DNA from: Calliopum simillimum
Taxonomy: Eukaryota > Arthropoda > Insecta > Diptera > Lauxaniidae
NCBI GenBank assembly: GCA_951812925.1
Contig: OX638370.1
Coordinates: 49,541,948-49,605,947, forward strand
Length of the DNA: 64,000 bases
Direction: 5' to 3'
Below the pieces are notes generated by a model. It was given only the letters and a program-made list of their open reading frames with translations. It was not told the origin of the DNA and ran no database searches. The position numbers and the translations under genes are program-made. This document shows, piece after piece, positions 31,842 to 43,527 of the stretch; positions within the stretch are counted from its first letter, which is position 1, and every line of letters starts with the position of its first letter.

Positions 31842-33170
31842 CTAGTTGAAATCAATTTAAAAATGTTTGATGTTATGGCATTATTATTAGTAGATGTGCA
31901 GGGATATTTTGTGTTTAATATGTACGAGGGACTCATTCTAATGGTAATAATAAAATAACGATTATTGTGTAAGTTTTTATCTATACTTCTACTTTCAAAA
32001 CTAATGAGAATATTAAAAACAAACAATAATATGCTTTCTGCGATAACATGGATATTTGAAAAAGAGTTATTATGTTTGATGCCTTCGAAATTTAAATTTT
32101 TATGAGAGTGATTCCTCTTGCGAATCGTAACGATGATTTGATATTTTGCTTCTGAATATATATCTTCTTTCTATTTATAACACAGGCCTGCAAATTTTCT
32201 TGATTTTCAAACCGTTTATGGTGGTTTGGGACCTCCTATTCACGAATATAAACATGGTTTAGTTCCATCACGTCAGGATTTTGAGATATTCCAATTTTTA
32301 TAAACTCAAAAATAATGAAAAATCGTGTTTTTGCACACTTATATTCAAATTCACCGAAATTCTGATGTGCACGGTGCTCTTGAACAGTCGATAGGTTTGA
32401 TGAAAATGTGGAGAAAATTTGTGAATGGGGTTTCATTTGTATTAGCTTAGTGGTCTGAAAAATGCGAACACCGAAATCGTAGCTGATCATCCCCGCGAAA
32501 TATCGCAAAAATACATATCCCATATAAAATAAAAAAATTCATAAAAAAAACGCAACATATAAAAATAGTTATATTATAGTTATAGTTATATTATATAGTT
32601 ATATAATGCTGAATCCGAATCCGGCCTTAGAATTGCTGTATCTTATACGGTTTTTGAGATACTGTAGCCTAAACAAGGAAAAAAGACCGTTTTTGCTATA
32701 TCTGCCAAGATTTCGCCACCTCAATACTACAACTAGGTAACTCATAATTATCATTTTTGAGATAAGTGGCCTATGATATTCTCAGTTTTTGGATTTATTT
32801 GGATATTTTTTTTTAAATATTTTTAACCGTTTGATCCCACTGTTCGAGGCCATAAAACAAGAAAGGAACCAGCTACGATTTTAAGAAAAACGACGTAATT
32901 CTTCTTTGGTTTTTTAAACATATTTCTAGCATTAAAACTGACCGTAACGCGCCTGGGGGGAGTCAGAAGATTTGTTACGAGGGAGGGGTCATCAACTACG
33001 TTATGTACATTGATTTTATAATTTAATTCAAATTACCAAAATTAAGATTTGTTACGTTACAAGGGGGGCGGGGTTGTACGTTTTATAACGTTGCGTTACG
33101 ACCGAAGAGGGGCATCAAAATTGGTCGAAAATTGCGTGACGTAATATGTGAACGGCCCCTAAGTAACTTT
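31842..33170. other. GPAT intron sequence with repeat fragments
   Basis: No exon recognised. 32607-32670 carries GCTGAATCCGAATCCGGCCT and TTAGAATTGCTG, a phrase shared with several foldback families. 32945-33165 has a G-rich block with GTTACAAGGGGGGCGGGG and ends GACGTAATATGTGAACGGCC. Confidence 0.5.
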
Positions 33171-33935
33171 TAGTGTCCGACCGATAAATCGGCTTCGGCT
33201 ACGGCCAAAAAAACACCTTCGGCCAAAATAAGCCGAAGTTTTGGCCGAATGTTTGTAACTTCAAACTTTAAGCATAAAGCAACTAGTTGATTAAAAGAAA
33301 AATTAATATTTGTAGCGTCGATTGTTGTTCATTGCAAATTTGACTGTACAAGTTCTTTCGGTCCTCTCCGGACCGAAAAATCAAAGAGTTCATAATTTGT
33401 CATTTTATGTCAGTAACATATTTCATTACAAAAATTTAGAGCCCTTGCAGAACAAAGTCGGATGATAATTGGCTGCTCTATTTTAGAGAGGTGGTGCCTT
33501 CATGAGATATCGGATATAAAAGGTATGAACTTTTGTTCTAGTCAAACCGTGAGAAGTTGTGCCTTCGAGAGAGATCGAGTTCTAAAGGTCAAGAAAATAC
33601 ATTTAAATAGGATATAAAATGTACGAAAACAACTTATGCAATTTTTCTTTATGAAATTTTCTGAGCTAAAAAATCGTGGATCAAATTAGGGAGAAAAATT
33701 TTGCAAAAAACTGATTTTCTCGATCTTTTGCACGCGATTCACCCGACTTCTCAAGATCTATTTCAGATAAGGCTTATCCGAACAATGCAAAATCGGCACT
33801 AAGTGTGTTATCTTGAACAAAACTAAATACCCTATAGTGCTACAAATTGAATATACCGGCTTCGGCCGAAGGTTATAAAAAAACCGATTAATCGGCTTCG
33901 GCTTGGGTCAAAAAGTGACCTTCGGTCGGACACTA
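33171..33935. mobile_element. Inverted-repeat element with GGCTTCGGC motifs
   Basis: Ends TAGTGTCCGACCGA and TCGGTCGGACACTA. Subterminal CGGCTTCGGC / GCCGAAG words are repeated within 70 bp of each end (33190-33240 and 33860-33905). These GC-rich words stand out against AT-rich DNA and could be transposase-binding sites. The interior has no frame. About 765 bp. Confidence 0.8.
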
Positions 33936-34271
33936 GTAATTTTTAAGTAAGAGACCTTTTTTTCATTTTCTAAAAAGAGCGAGTACCAAAAATTAAATAT
34001 TTCATAAAAATTTTAACCTCTAATTATAAAGTTTTTAAATTAAATATTTTCAAGTAAGAGTGTTTTACCCTTTCCAAAATGAGCGAATTTCCTTAATTGA
34101 AATATTTCACATTAATTTTAAATTGTAACTGCAATATTGTTTTTAATCAATCGGAAAAAGTCAAAAAGCATTTAAAAGACTAATATTTAGTCTTTTTAAT
34201 TGTATTAATTTGAAATTGAATATCTTTAAAAAATATTTTTAAAATTAATGTAAACGAAAAAACAATTTTAA

Positions 34272-34580
34272 ATATTCAGCCCTGTTCCGTAATCCGCGTG
34301 GTTTGAATTAGTTTTCATACGAATGATATTGATTAGTATTTACGAAAAAGTAACTGTTTCGGAAATATTCGATAAAGTCGAATTTTTCGACTTTTTGAAG
34401 TTTTTTAAGAATATTTCCTAAACGGTTATTTTTTCGTTAATGTAAATCAATACTATTTGTAGAGCCTGTAATTCTCCGCAAAAAAGACTCTGATACTTTT
34501 TATCGTGTGACTCACCACTTTTCACTTCTCAGTGAAAAGTAATTGAAACCACACGGATCACGGAACAGTCCTGAATATGA
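34272..34580. mobile_element. Foldback MITE, about 310 bp
   Basis: ATATTCAGCCCTGTTCCGTA on the left pairs with CACGGAACAGTCCTGAATAT on the right. A GTGGTTT / AAACCAC pair lies inside, and the central GTCGAATTTTTCGAC hairpin completes a nearly full-length palindrome. Confidence 0.8.
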
Positions 34581-35510
34581 AATACTTATATTTAAAATGA
34601 CATCTTTATCTTAAGTTTTAAAAATAAAATTTAATATTTTCAATTATATACCTAAAATCTTCATTTTTCATAATTTTTAAGTAGTTGAAAAATTACAGTA
34701 ATTTTAAAAACATTTTTTTTTTTTAATTTTACTATTTTACCATGTTTTTTACATGCATTTTTTTACTATCATTTTAAAAATATTATGTTTGGGGAAAAAG
34801 TCTAAGTCCTTATCTTTAAAATGCTTTTTAATTTTTTTCGATCGAACAAAAAACAAAAAAGTTATAGCCGTTTATTTAACAGAAAATAAATATTGTTACT
34901 TACAAGTTACATAAATCGGTCAGTTTTTATTCTAGAAAGATGTTTAAAAACCCAAAATGTGCAGAATTACATCAACTACATTTCTTGGCTGGAAAGTTTT
35001 TTCTTTCGATTAACAGTTTATAAGTTTTTTGTCAAAAACTGACTTTTTTGATCCTTGAACCCCGGAAAAGGGGGGTTAGGCCCCCCATTGAACGATGGAC
35101 TTTTTTCTGTAAAGTTACGATGGTCCAATAAATAAATGTGTCAAGTTTCAAGTCTTCATCAATTCTTTCCTTCTCCATTGATAATTTAGCTACTGTACTA
35201 CTTAGATACAAATAATAGCATTTAGCATTTCATCGAAAAACATTATGAAGCCAATACTTCACTGAATTGCATAAAGGAAATTGGCTGAAATTACTCCAAT
35301 AATTTCCTTGCAGTTCCCCTATATTTTTGGTGTATTCGACCACTCTAACTGACCGTTTATGAAAAAACAAAATTATTGCACAAATCGATAAGGAGAAGTC
35401 GAAAACGGTCACATTTTATGTTCCAGCTCTATAGATAAGTATGTTATTTCTTATACTATAGTCACTGGGTCTTTTTCAAGGTATTTTTTTTACAACACGG
35501 CGCTATTTTG
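34581..35510. other. AT-rich GPAT intron, no gene seen
   Basis: Nothing supported apart from a GC-rich hairpin-like phrase near 35045-35090 (CCCCGGAAAAGGGGGGTTAG). Confidence 0.45.
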
Positions 35511-35514
35511 GGAA

Positions 35515-35716
35515 TTTAAATGACGATAACAACATCCCTCTGGGGTTATTTTATATTAGGAAAGCCTATCAAATTCTGCATATTTTGGTGATTTTAAAAA
35601 AAAAATCGTTAGAACTGTTCTTAAAAAATTTCAAAAAACCGTTGAAATTGGAAAGAACAAAATGTTATGAGTGGACACACAAAAATTAAATTTGTATTAT
35701 GTTATCGTCATTTAAA
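35515..35716. repeat. Small inverted-repeat element
   Basis: TTTAAATGACGATAAC (35515-35530) and its exact complement (35701-35716) bound about 200 bp. MITE-like; no frame. Confidence 0.55.
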
Positions 35717-36060
35717 TTCTCAGAACATCACCGTGACAATGATGTGTTTATTCAAGACAACTTTTATGTAACAAGTTTTTATGTAAAGTTAATTTCAAGA
35801 TCTGACGATAATACAGTGGATCGCCCCCGTGAAAAAATAAAAATAAGTAAGCACATAATTTAATTATAACAAAAAAAAAGCTTGTTATCTCTATGTAGTT
35901 ATAACTGCAATGTTTTGATTTTGGTTCTTGTGTGAATAACCCCCGGTAAAAAAAGAAATGAATATTTTTTAACTGAAAATACAAACGAACTACATAACAG
36001 CTCATTCAATAAGTCAGTAGGATAAGAAAAAACACACACAGAGATTTCGCATACCCAAAA

Positions 36061-36250
36061 GGTAAAAACACTACTATCTGATATCTTTACAATGTCAGCT
36101 AGCTCGTGCACCTTCAATTTGAGATCATTCATAACCAATTTGTGGATTTTGTTTCTGTTATCTGGAATAACAGCCTCATTTGGGCGTCTACTGCGCTCTG
36201 CATCATTTGAGCAGAGTTCGGATAATGTTTATCAAGCCATTGTTTGGTTT
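36061..36250 (-). pseudogene. Mariner transposase N-terminal fragment
   Basis: On the minus strand the first block reads QWLDKHYPNSAQ. After a gap the next reads DAERSRRPNEAV, then NKIHKLVMNDLKLKVHELAD and IVKISDSSVFTF. This order (WLDKYYP block, DAERSGRP block, helix-turn-helix with K-I-H-x-x-x-x-x-D, then L-K-I-S) is the N-terminus of mariner transposases. About 20 residues between the first two blocks are missing, as is the whole catalytic domain. It is a dead fragment in the GPAT intron just downstream of the exon at 36496-36738. Confidence 0.75.
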
Positions 36251-36495
36251 CCACTATATTTTTTTTTTTCATCAATAGTCATATTGCTGTCAAATTTATA
36301 TACGTATAGTTTGAAGGTTACTACTAAATAAAAATTATATGGGAAAAATTCTAGTAACGCCATCTATGTGTCATCCTATGGACTTTTTGAATGGACTGTT
36401 ATTTACATATGTTATGTTGAAATCGGATTAAAACTGTATAAATCTTTTAATGCGTTTGATTATTTTATCACGGGTTTGAAATCGATTGGACTTAC

Positions 36496-36738
36496 GCCAA
36501 TAAAGCACACGAACACTCGCAGAGGCATCAGGATAAAATATCGTACAACAAATCCAATAATCCAAATCACAGTTATTTTCCATGATATGAATTCATAATG
36601 TCTGTTTGTTCGGGTAAGTAAATTCCAACTTTTTAATTCTTCTGCTTCAAAACGTGATGTTACATCATCCTCAATTATTGCTTCCATGCCTGTTTTAATG
36701 TAATCTAAACACTTCTCCAAGTTAAAACGTATTTCCTC
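36496..36738 (-). CDS. Gpat4: GPAT3/4-type acyltransferase, N-terminal membrane exon
   Basis: 81 codons, phase 0 at both ends, from acceptor TTTTTTTTTAG to donor GGC|GTAAGT. Encodes EEIRFNLEKCLDYIKTGMEA, then IIEDDVTSRFEAEELKSWNL and LTRTNRHYEFIS. A hydrophobic membrane segment with WIIGFVVRYFILMPLRV ends FIG. The blocks IIxDDVTxRFxAEELxSWNLLxRTN and the following helix are diagnostic of GPAT3/GPAT4. The end FIG joins naturally to VIWL (exon A) or VVFA (exon B). The intron to exon B is about 4.65 kb. Confidence 0.92.
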
Positions 36739-37156
36739 CTAAAAAAAAATGAACGACAGTCATTATCATTGTTAAAAAATAAATAAATATAAAATAAATC
36801 TTAGAAAAAATATTCAGCTAGGCGGCACTAACGATTAAGTGTCTTCAGAATCGATCGAAAAATATACAAACCATGTCTAAGCACTGAACCCCAACTTAAA
36901 CGGGAGAAATGTGTACTAGATAGTATCGACCACCATACAAAAAAAAAAAAAGTTCGAATGATCGCCCCCAGTTTGAAAGCTAATATTAGAAGATTTTTAA
37001 GGAAAAAAACATTTTTTTTTTCGGCCTCTAAGTTCGATGCGGTTTAGTTTTTTCTAATATCCTAAATTAATCGACTCTTTAGTCAGAATCCTACTAAGTC
37101 TGGCTGTTTCGGTTGTACTTTCTATTTTACCGCAAAAATCACTCCAGGATGTGCGT

Positions 37157-38151
37157 TTAGCAATCCGGACTGTTTTTTTTTTTAAACCTTATGATGGAGT
37201 TTATAAAATTCCAATCTTCAGCCAAGCAACTTCGCTTAGCTATGCTGAATAGCATAGCCTCCTTATTCCACCATGGTGGATATTTTTTAGTTCGTGGCTT
37301 ATGGGTAGGACAGGACAAATCAAAAGTTTTTATCAGCTCAGCTGTAAGATTATTGACAGTATCGTCAATTTCAACTATACTATCTCGTTTTTCCTTTGTC
37401 GGAGGTAAGATATTTTCAGAAAGAAGGCAATTATATTGAGACCAATTTGTTTTTGAAGCGTTTTTAAAGGTTGCTTCCGCATAATTGGTAGAAATTTGGT
37501 AAACAGTGTATCTGTGATCAGAAAACAAATGCTTATTAAAAACTTTCCAGTTTTCAATTACAAAACTATCAGAGTCAGTAGTTAAGGTAATGTCTAAAAC
37601 TTCCGCTCTGTTTCGAGTAAGAAAAGCAGGTTCAGACCCTTTGTTACATAACAAAAGGTTTCAATACTTTCATCAATGATCACCACTTTCAGTGAGTCTT
37701 TAGCTGCATCGCTAAAAGACTTTTCGGTGGTTTTTTTTTTTTAAGTAAAAGTTGAATTTAAATTCTCTTTTAACTTCTTAGAAAGGTTCGAGGGAGACGA
37801 ATTATCAACGCTTCGATCCCTCTTAGATGAAGGCTTAGCACCCTTGGAAGTCGAAGCATATTGCTTTATAGCAGAAGATTTTTTGACTGTACTGGCTGAG
37901 TTAGCTTTTCTAGTAGCGTACTCAGCAATAATTTTAGCTCTTCGGGCTTAATGGCGTTCAGCCGTCTACGCACAAATTGAGCCGAACGAAATTGTCTATG
38001 AGCCCGTGCTGCTGCAACCTGTTTCTTCCAACCTTATCCTTGCCACTAACTGTAGGTTCCGCAGACTTTCCTTTCGGAGCTTCATCAGTATGAGCAGAGG
38101 GTGAAAGATGAGTTCCTCCTCCATGGGATCGTATAAGTGGCTGATATCCAT
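37157..38151 (-). pseudogene. Non-LTR retrotransposon relic: ORF1 fragments joined to endonuclease
   Basis: On the minus strand an ORF1-like piece starts at ATG 38151 (MDISHLYDPMEEELIF), is frame-broken, and ends in a Ser/Lys-rich tail near 37741. 37730-37665 gives SFSDAAKDSLKVVIIDESIE, an ORF1 C-terminal block. 37654-37157 is an open frame of the endonuclease end and linker: NRAEVLDITLTTDSD, FSDHRYTVYQIS and YPPWWNKEAMLFSIAK. The pattern matches Jockey/R1/I-type elements. Most of the endonuclease and the whole reverse transcriptase are missing. It lies in the large GPAT intron. Confidence 0.72.
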
Positions 38152-38374
38152 ATCAACACTACCGCTGCCACTTATTTTGCTACATGTTGATCATAAATAA
38201 AAAATTTAAAATTTTTCTACTTTCAAGAAAAAATCAAAGACCTCAAGATCACCACATAAGCTCACAAATATGGAATTATGTGAAATCCAAAAAATTTACA
38301 AATGCAGAAGCCAAGAAAATCTCCAAATTTATCTGAGTCGTAGCTAAATGATAATATGGACAGTGTTATGCAAT

Positions 38375-39046
38375 TACCCAACAAACAAAAACGTTTGGAA
38401 AATAACTTATTATACGCTTATTGAAGCAAACATTTCGTTTGGAAATTAACTTGCAAAATGTTTGGAAATTCTTGAATTCTAATTATTTAATAATCGAAAC
38501 TGGACCCTTCATAGCAAGCTTGTGAAAATCATTTGGAGCAAGCTTTTTATAAATGTTTTTATACAATATTTTCCAGAATTTTTATTCAATATTTTTAAAT
38601 TGTTTTTTTAACTTTTCAATTAACATTTTGTTAGTTTTTATTATGTTCATAAAACAATGTTTTCCAAACATTTTTATGTTTAATTAAAAATAAAAAAAAA
38701 GTTTATGTTTGCTGAGAATCGAACCTATGACCTCCAAGTTATGAGTCGACAGTCTTATCAACTGACCTAACGTGCCAGTTATGATTCAAATGCCTTGTAT
38801 TTTACTTAGCTCGATAAGTCATTGAAAAAATAAAATAAAAAATTTTTCGAATGTTTGGAAAACGGTTATTGAAACGTTTGAAAATAAATAATTTTCCAAT
38901 TGTTGATTTTAACTTTGCAAATCAATTTTAAAAATAATAAAAAAATAATATTTTCCAAACGTTTGAAAATTGGTTATGAAAACATTTGAAAATTAACTTT
39001 TCCCAAGCTTAAAAATTGAAAAGGTTATAAAATTGTTGGTTGGGTA
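38375..39046. mobile_element. Inverted-repeat element (TACCCAACAA ends) carrying a tRNA-like segment
   Basis: Left end TACCCAACAAACAAAAACGT, right end TTGTTGGTTGGGTA. The body repeats AAACGTTTGG / CAAACGTTTGAAAAT palindromic words at 38389, 38850, 38870, 38957 and 38985. No protein frame. The tRNA-like block at 38706-38775 is inside. Confidence 0.7.
38706..38775 (-). repeat. tRNA-like segment with pol III A and B boxes
   Basis: On the minus strand: GGCACGTTAGGTCAGTTGAT, a CTCATAA loop as in tRNA-Met, and AGGTTCGATTCTC, a close match to the B box. Anticodon and T stems do not pair properly, so this is not a working tRNA. A SINE head or tRNA pseudogene is likely. Confidence 0.5.
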
Positions 39047-39156
39047 TGTGTCAACCCAATCGAAACTAGTTTAGAGATATTCACGTTTTTGTGTAGATTT
39101 CGTAGAACAAATGATATGAAAGTGTCAAACAAAATATTGGTTCGGTTTTTTTTAAA

Positions 39157-40080
39157 ATGTGTGCTTCTTCTTATTATTTAGAATCAAACTGCATTCACAA
39201 GTCGAAAAAAATTTGTTTGAGGGTTGACTCGTTATTGCATAACAGCGTCCATATATTTTCCCAATTTGTTAGCATCCCTGGGTATACGATTTTAAGAAAT
39301 AACCGTGTTGATAGAGATGAGGTGGGGTTTGTTCGTTCATTAATTTTATTAGGACTAAGGTTATTTATGCCTCGAAAGACAATGATATAGAATTTTTATG
39401 TGTTGAGGCGAGTCACAATAATTTTATTTGCCTTTTGGTTGTTGTTTACTGTCCTCCGAACAAATTTCGGAGTGAAAGTATTGTTGAGCTTGAGGAAACT
39501 TTAATAAAATTAAATGAAAAATACGAAACTATTTTGTTCGGCGGTGATTTTAACGTAAATTTGTTGAACAATACAAATACCAATAATTTACTAAACTATT
39601 TTTGTAATAAAGCCTGCTTAGCTAAGGTTAATACACGGTTTCCAACATGCTTTCGGTCAAGTAGTAACCCGTCTTTGATAGATATTTTTCTTATAAGCTC
39701 TAATAAAAATGCACTAGGATTTAATAAAATAACTCCTCCGTCTGAATTTGATCATGATTTTATTTTCTGTTCTCTTCCTTTTGAAAGATGCTATATATAT
39801 ATATATATCGCAATATAAGTGAAAATGAGCTTTTAACTAGTGTCTCAAATTTATGCTATGTACCGATAGTTAATAAACATATGAAATCTAAAAATTGTCC
39901 ATGGTTTAATAAAAGAATTAAAGCATTAATTTTTGAAAGGGAACACTTTTACAAAGCATATAAAAGGAACCCCACAGAATAAAAAACAATATGCGGTGTC
40001 GAGAAACAGAGTTAATGCTGTGATTCGTGTAGCCAAACGTACTTATTTATGCAACAGAATTAACCCTGGCTTAAGCTTTT
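39157..40080 (+). pseudogene. Non-LTR retrotransposon relic: endonuclease domain
   Basis: Frames at 39157-39390 and 39435-39818 give an APE-type endonuclease: VVVYCPPNKF, then ILFGGDFNVNLL with catalytic D and N, then SLIDIFLIS and EFDHDFIFCSL with the terminal D-H. The linker continues in other frames at 39826-40080 (CPWFNKRIKALIFEREHFYK). At least two frame breaks and an (AT) run at 39791-39809 interrupt it. Reverse transcriptase is missing: a foldback follows and then an RNase H fragment that may be the 3' part of the same I-like element. Confidence 0.82.
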
Positions 40081-40137
40081 GTAATTGAAAAGAAAAACAC
40101 TTTTTAAAAATTTTATTATGAAAAAACTATTATAGTT

Positions 40138-40695
40138 ATTGACAAAATTTCTTTTGGACATTGTTAAACACTGTTTAAGAAATATGAAAAAAATGTTATT
40201 TTTTTGTTTTTAGTTTCCCTTAGCTGCTGTAGAGGGCGCCATCCAAAAGTTACTTTTTAAACGGTAGGAAATATTTTAGACCTCCTGTAACAGATTTTTG
40301 AAAAATTCAAAATGGATTTTACTCTTGAGACCCAAAACTATACAATAAGCCTTTAAAATTCATACTTTTTTTTGAAGTTTTTGTATGAATATTTATGAAA
40401 AATGCGAAAAAATTGAGGGATTTAACCTCAAAAAATGCCCCGTAAAAAAAAGGGGGGCGCATTTTTTAAAACTTTCAGAGGTTTATTGTTTAATATTTTT
40501 TATGAGTAATCGAATGCTTTTTGGTTTTTTAAAATCCGTCGAGCAGATTCGGAGAAAAATTTCCTACCAGTTTGAAAAGTAACTTTTGGATGACGCCCTC
40601 TACAGCAGCCTAAGGAAACTAAAAATAAAAACAATTAAATTTTTTTCATATTTTTTGGATAATACTTAACAATGTTCAAAAGAAATTTTGTCAAT
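40138..40695. mobile_element. Foldback element between endonuclease and RNase H relics
   Basis: Ends ATTGACAAAATTTCTTTTGG and its complement. Inner pair: CTGTAGAGGGCGCCATCCAA at about 40220 against TTGGATGACGCCCTCTACAG at about 40587. Arms of about 150 bp. It separates two plus-strand non-LTR fragments. Confidence 0.85.
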
Positions 40696-41434
40696 AAATA
40701 TAATAGTGAAAATGCACCAAAAACATTAATTTGCTCTGACAGTCTTTCAGTTATCAAGGCCTTATCTAGCCGAAAAGAAAACATCTTTAACTATGTTGTT
40801 GGCAATATAAATTTTTTAAATGTTGTTTCAATCTTGTGGACTCCAGGTCATATAGGAATTCCTGGAAATGAATACGCTGACTCTGCTGCTAAACAGGCTT
40901 TATTGCTACCTTTAGTTGCTGTCACCCCTTGCTTGGATTCGGCAATATTAAGTTGTTATTTTAATACTCAGAGAGAAATCCAGCAATCAAAATGGAACAC
41001 TTCGAACACCTTTTTAAGCACACATAATCCTTCTTTAGTGAGACTCAACTACAACTCAAAATTATCCAGAGAAGAGTGCATTTCTATAGCCAGAGTCAGA
41101 CTTGGAAAGACATTATTCACCACAAAACATTTATTTGAAAGAACCACTGCAATGGAATGTGAATTTTGTACTACTTCACTCACTGTTCAGCACATTTTTG
41201 CTGACTGTCCTGTTTCAAGAAAAAACCAACCAATTCAAAAATTATTAGACTGCAGCATAAAAGATTCCTACAAAATTATTAAAGAATGTTTAACAAAACA
41301 CAGTTTATCTATAACTGATATTTAATATATGTAAATACTTCTTTTACTGGTACTTATGGCCCTGTTGCCCCGTACCTTAATACTTTATAAATTTATTTAT
41401 AAAGTAATATACTTAAATAAATAAATAAATAATA
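40696..41434 (+). pseudogene. Non-LTR retrotransposon 3' end: RNase H, zinc finger, (TAAA) tail
   Basis: The open frame to 41325 holds TLICSDSLSVIKAL with catalytic D, then WTPGHIGIPGNEYADSAAK with H and D. The C-terminal finger MECEFCTTSLTVQHIFADCP follows. RNase H plus C-x2-C...H-x4-C places it in the I-like non-LTR elements. The 3' UTR ends with TAAATAAATAAATAAATAA near 41415-41433, the tail type of that group. Only the first part of RNase H is missing; the polymerase is absent. The frame itself is undamaged over about 200 residues. The ATG at 40672 lies inside the foldback arm and is not a real start. Confidence 0.85.
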
Positions 41435-41461
41435 GTTTTTACATAATAAAATTTTTAAAAA

Positions 41462-43065
41462 GTGTTTATTTTGCTTTCAATTACAAAAGCGAATGTCCCC
41501 TTAAAACAATTTGGTGTTGTCAAAGGTCAATCAAATTTTGGTTGCCCCCTCAGCCTCAATCAAATGTGCTTAAGTATAGCTCCTCCTAGTAGTTCTTTCC
41601 GAGTCGTAGATACTGTATCTTTTGAATCAAATTTAGGTACCGGTTTTGCTTTTGAGTGCGTTTCTATGTTTGAAGTATTGGAGGCTATTAAGGCTGTTAA
41701 ATCTGAGGCACTTGGCCCAGAAATCGCATTTTAAATTCAGAGAGGAAAACTGTGTTATCAATGGAAAAATTGATTTTCTTTACTCACTGTAAACAAGACA
41801 AATAGCACTTGTATCCCAAAACGTTGTGAGTACGTTTATGGTTAAAAATATCAAACTTTATTATGATGTTGCCAGATTTTAGCTATTGGCATTGGCGTTG
41901 CCTAGGCCAGAAATATATAGAAAATCAACGGAAACTGCACTGCATGATGTTATTGTTGTTGAAAAATCTCTACAGAAAAAAGAATACACTGTAGCGTCTT
42001 TTTTGGACATTGAAGGAGCTTTTAATAACGTCCTTCCAAGTGCGGTAACTGCTAGTCTGCGTCGTATAGGCACAGAGCCCTGTGTTACTGCTCTGATTGA
42101 AAAAGTTTTATTATGTAGGGTTGTACAATCTGAAATTAACAACTGTACATTAAGCAAATCAATTTCAAGAGGAACTCCACAGGGTGGAGTTATCTCACCA
42201 CTACTCTTGAATCTGGTTGTAGACGACTTGATTAAAAGTTTAATCAAACAGGGTGTACTAGTAGTGGCATACGCTGATGATATTTGTATAATGGTAGTGG
42301 ATGAAGGACTTGAATATCTTAAGTGATATCATGTCTTTGTCACTTAAATCCATTAAACTTTGGACTAGCTCAAAAGGCTTAAGTATTAATGCCGAAAAAA
42401 GTGAGGTTGTTGTTTTTTCAAATAAACATCAAATACCTTAATTTAGGCATCCAATTTTGGATGGCGTTAGTCTTCCTATAAAGGAAAGCGTTACTTTCCT
42501 GGGTATTGTTCTTGACCGTAAACTTAAATGGAAGTTAAATGTTGAAAATAGAACTAGGAAAGCATACGTTGCTTTCTATTCATGTAAACGGTTGTTTCGT
42601 AAGAGATGGGACCTTAAACCGAATATAATTTTCTGAATGTATTAGGCAATCATCATGGAACTCTTTACATAAACAAAGTTATTTGGATATTCTGTCCAGT
42701 GTTCAAAGAGTTGCGTGTCTCAGTGTTGCTGGGGCTTTTAAAACTACTGCCAATGCTGCACTGGAAACGCTTCTTCACCTAGAACCACTTGATATTTTTG
42801 GCAGAAGCATGGCCGCGAAAAGTGCTATTAGACTTAAAGAATTGGGTTTTTGGAAATCGAAATCTTTTGTTCATAATAGTATTTTACTCCAATTTATGGA
42901 TTGTGATGTAATCGGTGGTAATGGCTACCTCTTGCCATACCAGAGTATGTTTTTTTATCGTCTAACCCCCGTCCAGTCCAACCATAGTTTTCCGTCCTCG
43001 GTTTTTATAGCCGTTTATGGTAGAATGGGATCCCCTTATTACGATTCTGAGCTTGGTTTTTTGTA
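41462..43065 (+). pseudogene. Non-LTR retrotransposon relic: reverse transcriptase
   Basis: Four pieces with frame breaks. 41610-41734: TGFAFECVSMFEVLEAIKAV, the segment before the polymerase. 41735-41880 is an unrelated interruption. 41886-42326: reverse transcriptase with VASFLDIEGAFNNV (first Asp), SRGTPQGGVISPLLLNLVVD and VVAYADDICIMV (catalytic YADD). 42330-42600: ESVTFLGIVLDRKLKW, the thumb region. 42683-43065: VQRVACLSVAGAFKTT and ALETLLHLEPLDI. It belongs to the Jockey/I/R1-type group. It follows directly after the tail of the I-like fragment but does not belong to it. Confidence 0.85.
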
Positions 43066-43195
43066 TCATATCAGGATCCTGAGTTATTCTCTCTCAAAAG
43101 TGAAGAAATCACTTTTTCGAGATCTACTTAAAGCTATATAAGTAAAACAGCATATAAAAAAATTATTTTTTGTCAATGGATACGGATAGCTAAAA
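43066..43195 (+). repeat. Dispersed repeat shared with 63866-64000
   Basis: TATCAGGATCCTGAGTTATT, CTCAAAAGTGAAGAAATCAC and TTTTTGTCAATGGATACGGA recur at the right edge of the window in the same orientation. The last 25 residues of the preceding open frame come from this repeat and are not polymerase. Confidence 0.75.
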
Positions 43196-43527
43196 CTACC
43201 ACCAAAAATCCGTACTTTAATCATTTTTACATTTATTCCCTTCTCTCTAAGTTATAAGCCTTTAATGAAAGGATATCTCTCAATATTATACAAAACCCAT
43301 TTCCGGACTGAAAAATTTAGAAAACTAAAATTTTATTATTTTCATCAATAACGTATTTCATTGCAAAAATTTTGAGCCATTGCGGTCCAAGATTGAATGA
43401 AAAATTATCATTCTATTCCGGATTTAGTGAATAACCCTACTAAATTACTGGCTTCTAAATTAACAGAACAAATATTTCGTTTGTTCATACACAAAATTCA
43501 GAATCTGCTTTCATTCAAAAGATCATG

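Noticed and set aside
38706..38775. Functional tRNA-Met gene because of a CTCATAA loop
   Set aside because: The anticodon and T stems do not pair and the copy lies within a repeat.
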